A DNA stretch of 32,047 nt from Croceivirga sp. (lineage in GTDB: Bacteria; Bacteroidota; Bacteroidia; Flavobacteriales; Flavobacteriaceae): contig JANQSA010000071.1 in assembly GCA_028284285.1 (NCBI GenBank), positions 1 to 32,047 on the forward strand, in the 5' to 3' direction. How positions within the stretch are numbered: position 1 is the first letter of the stretch; each line of letters opens with the position of its first letter. Shown here piece by piece: positions 29,470 to 32,047 of this stretch. The position numbers were made by a program, and so were the translations under genes. The notes beneath the pieces were generated by a model. The model had not been told where the DNA came from and did no database searches. It saw nothing but the letters and a program-made list of their open reading frames with translations.

Positions 29470-29927
29470 GGCATTTTAGACAGGGACTGGATAAATTCTT
29501 GGGCCGTTCACTGGCTTTAATCATGGCCATTATGGCGCTCAATGTGCTTTGGCAGGTGTTTAGCCGATATGCATTGGGTGAACCAAGTTCTTTCACGGAT
29601 GAACTGGCCCGTTTCCTGATGATTTGGATAGGTGTTTTGGGTGCAGCATATGTTGAGGGTCAGCATGGTCACGTCGCCATAGATGTACTGGTGCGTCGTG
29701 CGGACAAACACAACCAAAAAAGGCTTAAGCAACTCGTGCGATTGGTAATCGTCCTGTTCTGCCTTTTTGCGATGGTGATGGGAGGTCTCAGGTTGGTTTA
29801 TATCACTTATTTGCTCGAACAGCATTCGCCCGCATTGGGATTGCCTTTGGCGGTGGTGTATATGGTCATACCCATTAGTGGACTGCTTATCATTTATTAT
29901 AAGATTTCCGATATGTTAAGCAATTAA
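29466..29927 (+). CDS. dctQ: TRAP transporter small permease (DctQ family)
   Basis: Four-helix inner-membrane subunit, 153 residues, that joins DctM to form the TRAP transporter. The family pattern 'WQVFSRYALGEPSSFTDELARFL' is present in the first half, and four hydrophobic segments span the rest. It starts inside the last codon of dctP and ends 4 bases before dctM, so the three are one transcription unit. No fusion with DctM, unlike some TRAP systems. Confidence 0.92.
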   Translation: MRHFRQGLDKFLGRSLALIMAIMALNVLWQVFSRYALGEPSSFTDELARFLMIWIGVLGAAYVEGQHGHVAIDVLVRRADKHNQKRLKQLVRLVIVLFCLFAMVMGGLRLVYITYLLEQHSPALGLPLAVVYMVIPISGLLIIYYKISDMLSN

Positions 29928-29931
29928 GCCT

Positions 29932-31230
29932 ATGGAATATGTACCAATACTTGTTTTGATCATCAGTTTTGTTGGATTGCTTGCTATCGGTACTCCTGTG
30001 GCCTGGAGTATAGCCATCTCATCGTTATTGACCATACTGGTGAGCATTCCCTTCCTACCGGCTTTCACTACTATTTCGCAGCGAATGGCAACAGGGTTGG
30101 ACAGTTTTGCGCTTCTTGCCATTCCGTTTTTCATTCTATCTGGGGAGTTGATGAACAATGGGGGCATTGCGCACCGCCTGATTGCCTTTGCCAAGACCTT
30201 GGTAGGGGCTTTGCCTGGTGGTTTGGCCCTAATCAATATCATATCGGCCATGCTGATGGGGGCCATTGCAGGTTCAGCGATGGCCTCGGCCTCTGCAATG
30301 GGTAGCATTCTTGCTCCAGAAATGGAAAGGGAGGGGTACGACAAGGAATTTGGTGCTGCTGTCAACATCACTTCGGCCACAACGGGTTTGGTTATCCCAC
30401 CCAGCAATATACTGATTGTGTATTCACTTGCGAGTGGTGGTGCGTCGGTTGCCGCGCTTTTTTTGGCAGGGTATTTACCTGGTATTCTGACAGGGCTCTT
30501 CCTGATAATCGTAGCATCGTTTTGGGCGAAGAAAAAGGCTTACCCATTAGGTAAAAAAAGCTCTTTGAAAGAAGTGCTCAAGACCTTTATCGATGCAATA
30601 CCTTCACTGTTTTTACTGGTATTGGTGATTGGAGGCATTATTGTTGGAATATTTACCGCTACTGAAGCTTCGGCCATTGCAGTATTGTATAGTTTAATAT
30701 GTGGATTCCTTTATAGGGAAATCAGCTTACAAAAGCTTCCAAAAGTTTTTCGGGATTCCGCTGTTACCACCGCCATAGTCATGCTTTTGATCGGGGCATC
30801 GATGGCAATGTCATGGGTGCTATCGTATGAACATATTCCACAGGAAATTAGCACAGGTTTGTTAAGTCTTACCAATAACAAGATTATAATCTTGTTGCTC
30901 ATCAATATCATTCTCTTAATGGTGGGAATTTTTATGGATATGACACCTGCAGTACTCATTTTCACTCCTATTTTTTTGCCAGTGGTAATTGAATTTGGCA
31001 TCGACCCTATCCACTTTGGAATTATGATGATATTGAACTTGTGTATTGGGTTGTGTACACCCCCAGTGGGATCTGTACTCTTCGTAGGTGTGGGTATTGC
31101 CAAAACATCCATCGAAAAAGTAGTTAAACCTTTATTGCCCCTGTTTGTTGCTATGATTGTGGCCTTGTTCATGATAACATATATACCCCAGTTGACATTA
31201 TGGTTGCCAAGATTGTTCAATCTACAATAG
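29932..31230 (+). CDS. dctM: TRAP transporter large permease (DctM family)
   Basis: Ion-coupled transport subunit of 432 residues, about 11-12 hydrophobic segments. Family blocks include 'GTPVAWSIAISSLLTIL', 'IPFFILSGELMNNGGIA', 'TTGLVIPPSNILIVYS' and 'NLCIGLCTPPVGSVLFVG'. Uses a sodium gradient to carry the substrate handed over by DctP. Its length is typical for an unfused DctM. It is the last gene of the PUL; the right-end repeat begins about 115 bases after its stop. Confidence 0.94.
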   Translation: MEYVPILVLIISFVGLLAIGTPVAWSIAISSLLTILVSIPFLPAFTTISQRMATGLDSFALLAIPFFILSGELMNNGGIAHRLIAFAKTLVGALPGGLALINIISAMLMGAIAGSAMASASAMGSILAPEMEREGYDKEFGAAVNITSATTGLVIPPSNILIVYSLASGGASVAALFLAGYLPGILTGLFLIIVASFWAKKKAYPLGKKSSLKEVLKTFIDAIPSLFLLVLVIGGIIVGIFTATEASAIAVLYSLICGFLYREISLQKLPKVFRDSAVTTAIVMLLIGASMAMSWVLSYEHIPQEISTGLLSLTNNKIIILLLINIILLMVGIFMDMTPAVLIFTPIFLPVVIEFGIDPIHFGIMMILNLCIGLCTPPVGSVLFVGVGIAKTSIEKVVKPLLPLFVAMIVALFMITYIPQLTLWLPRLFNLQ

Positions 31231-31335
31231 CAGATTATACAAGCACAGTTGTAGCTGGTTAAGGGGCACTTACACATAAGTTACCGATTTCCGAACACTT
31301 ATGGAAGCGAGAGCTGATGTAAATCAGAGTTGTAC

Positions 31336-31353
31336 AACAGCCACGGCTGTTTT
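31336..31353 (+). terminator. Weak terminator-like hairpin after dctM
   Basis: AACAGCC (31336-31342) pairs with GGCTGTT (31345-31351), followed by TT and then A. The loop is only two bases in the fully paired form, so a four-base loop is more likely. It is weak, but lies about 105 bases after dctM and at the border of the repeat. Confidence 0.4.
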
Positions 31354-31798
31354 AGGGCACAGAACTGACAAGACTTTTTTCCATTTGCTAGATTGTCCCA
31401 TTTCTGGTCTCATTTAATAGTTTCGTAAATAGACCTTTTATGGGATAGAATGCATATAATGTCCAATAAGTTCTTTGTTTGTATTAGCAGGTAATTGCTT
31501 CCGCATTTCGAAAATGGTTTGGTTGAGCAAGAGGACAACACGCTAAAGAGATGTTGTAATTTTAAATACCTGTAATTGAGGTTATTGTGATTTACAAAGG
31601 AAGAGGCACTAAGACAATTTTATTATAGAGGCCTTGGGGAACCCCATAAACACTGGATTCCATTATCATAACACTGGGCAGTGGATGAAAATTAAGGTTC
31701 TATGATTATTTTAAGTCGAAGACTGTAGAAGTCATTCAAAAAACAAAAGCCCGATTTTCTGCTGGAAATCGAGCTCTGCTTTAAGCGGAGGAAGAGGG
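31345..31798. repeat. Right-end repeat family, copy 3
   Basis: Full-length homologue of 1150-1583. The 39-base core is at 31502-31540 and the hairpin stem at 31535-31540 / 31552-31557. The terminator-like hairpin is repeated at 31746-31777. The right border is again the tRNA-Ser 3' end. It marks the right edge of the unit carrying the PUL. No gene is seen in 31231-31949. Confidence 0.85.
31746..31777 (-). terminator. Terminator-like hairpin inside repeat copy 3
   Basis: Same position and nearly the same sequence as 1531-1562, with the T-rich run on the minus strand. It would end a minus-strand transcript coming from a tRNA gene at 31785. Confidence 0.55.
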
Positions 31799-31802
31799 AT
31801 TC
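31785..31802. repeat. tRNA-Ser 3'-end direct repeat C
   Basis: The 18 bases gcggaggaagagggattc equal 31949-31966 in the tRNA gene. Sequence after them (31803 on) is unrelated to the tRNA body, so this is a partial copy of its 3' end, not a second tRNA. Confidence 0.75.
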
Positions 31803-31918
31803 ACAGCGCTTCGCTCGTGCGTCCCAAAAGGGGATCCAATACAAAGAAAAGCTACCAGAGGCAGCAATTTTTATTTCCTTCGCGAATCTTAAGCAAGCTT
31901 GTTCCGCTTTGGAAATGA

Positions 31919-31944
31919 AAAAGCTTCACATTTGTGAAGCTTTT
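31919..31944 (-). terminator. Rho-independent terminator of tRNA-Ser
   Basis: Arms 31919-31930 and 31933-31944 are perfect 12-base reverse complements. They lie directly after the tRNA 3' end on the minus strand, with a T-rich end. It differs from the hairpin found in the repeats. The 31803-31918 stretch between repeat C and this hairpin shows no gene. Confidence 0.8.
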
Positions 31945-31949
31945 CTTTG

Positions 31950-32034
31950 CGGAGGAAGAGGGATTCGAACCCCCGGAGGTGTGACCCTCAACAGTTTTCA
32001 AGACTGCCGCATTCGACCACTCTGCCATTCCTCC
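31950..32034 (-). tRNA. tRNA-Ser(UGA)
   Basis: An 85-base cloverleaf on the minus strand. The acceptor stem GGAGGAA pairs with TTCCTCC, followed by discriminator G; CCA is not encoded. The D arm has GCAGAGTGGTCGAATGC, and the anticodon loop CTTGAAA lies between GCAGT and ACTGT, giving anticodon TGA (serine codons UCN). The long variable arm, typical of serine tRNAs, precedes the T arm GGGGGTTCGAATCCCTC. Partial copies of its 3' end lie at 1570, 5316 and 31785, suggesting it is an integration hotspot. Confidence 0.97.
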
Positions 32035-32047
32035 AAAATCGACTTGA

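Overview
The window looks like chromosomal DNA of a marine member of the Flavobacteriaceae (Bacteroidetes). The evidence is a SusC/SusD pair preceded by an ECF sigma/FecR anti-sigma pair, several lipoprotein sulfatases, A-rich translation starts without strong Shine-Dalgarno sequences, and a two-TM LytTR regulator and MacB/FtsX permease of Bacteroidetes type. Species cannot be read from the sequence.

Layout. 2-1138: 3' part of an FtsX/MacB-type permease. 1139-5500: a gene-poor, repeat-rich strip with a CPBP protease, a membrane LytTR regulator, a small secreted glycine-rich protein, palindromes and copies of two diverged repeat families. 5505-31230: a polysaccharide utilization locus (PUL): sulfatase and ECF sigma factor on the minus strand, then FecR, SusC, SusD, GH2 beta-galactosidase, sulfatase, mandelate-racemase-type sugar-acid dehydratase, SDR, GH28-like beta-helix protein, sulfatase, beta-lactamase-fold serine hydrolase, SSS symporter, Tat-exported phosphotriesterase-like lactonase, and a DctP/Q/M TRAP transporter on the plus strand. 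31231-32034: another repeat copy and a tRNA-Ser(UGA) gene on the minus strand.

How the genes could work together. SusC carries an N-terminal STN domain, so substrate at the outer membrane can signal through FecR to the ECF sigma factor. SusC/D import oligosaccharides; periplasmic sulfatases, GH2 and the GH28-like protein trim them. An SDR, a lactonase-like hydrolase and an enolase-superfamily dehydratase suggest that at least one released sugar is oxidised, delactonised and dehydrated as a sugar acid. The SSS and TRAP transporters would carry sugars or sugar acids across the inner membrane. The exact glycan is not determined; a sulfated, galactose- and/or uronate-containing algal polysaccharide is the best inference.

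The most unusual signal is structural. The 3' end of the tRNA-Ser gene (14-18 bp) recurs as a direct repeat at 1570, 5316 and 31785. The 5316-31798 unit contains the whole PUL; its left and right ends are homologous to sequences around the 1570 copy. This looks like layered integration at a tRNA-Ser gene, with the PUL as the cargo of a 26.5 kb unit that has no visible integrase. A 39-bp core that is identical in all three copies of the right-end repeat, followed by a hairpin whose stem is conserved, may be a small RNA or a protein-binding site.
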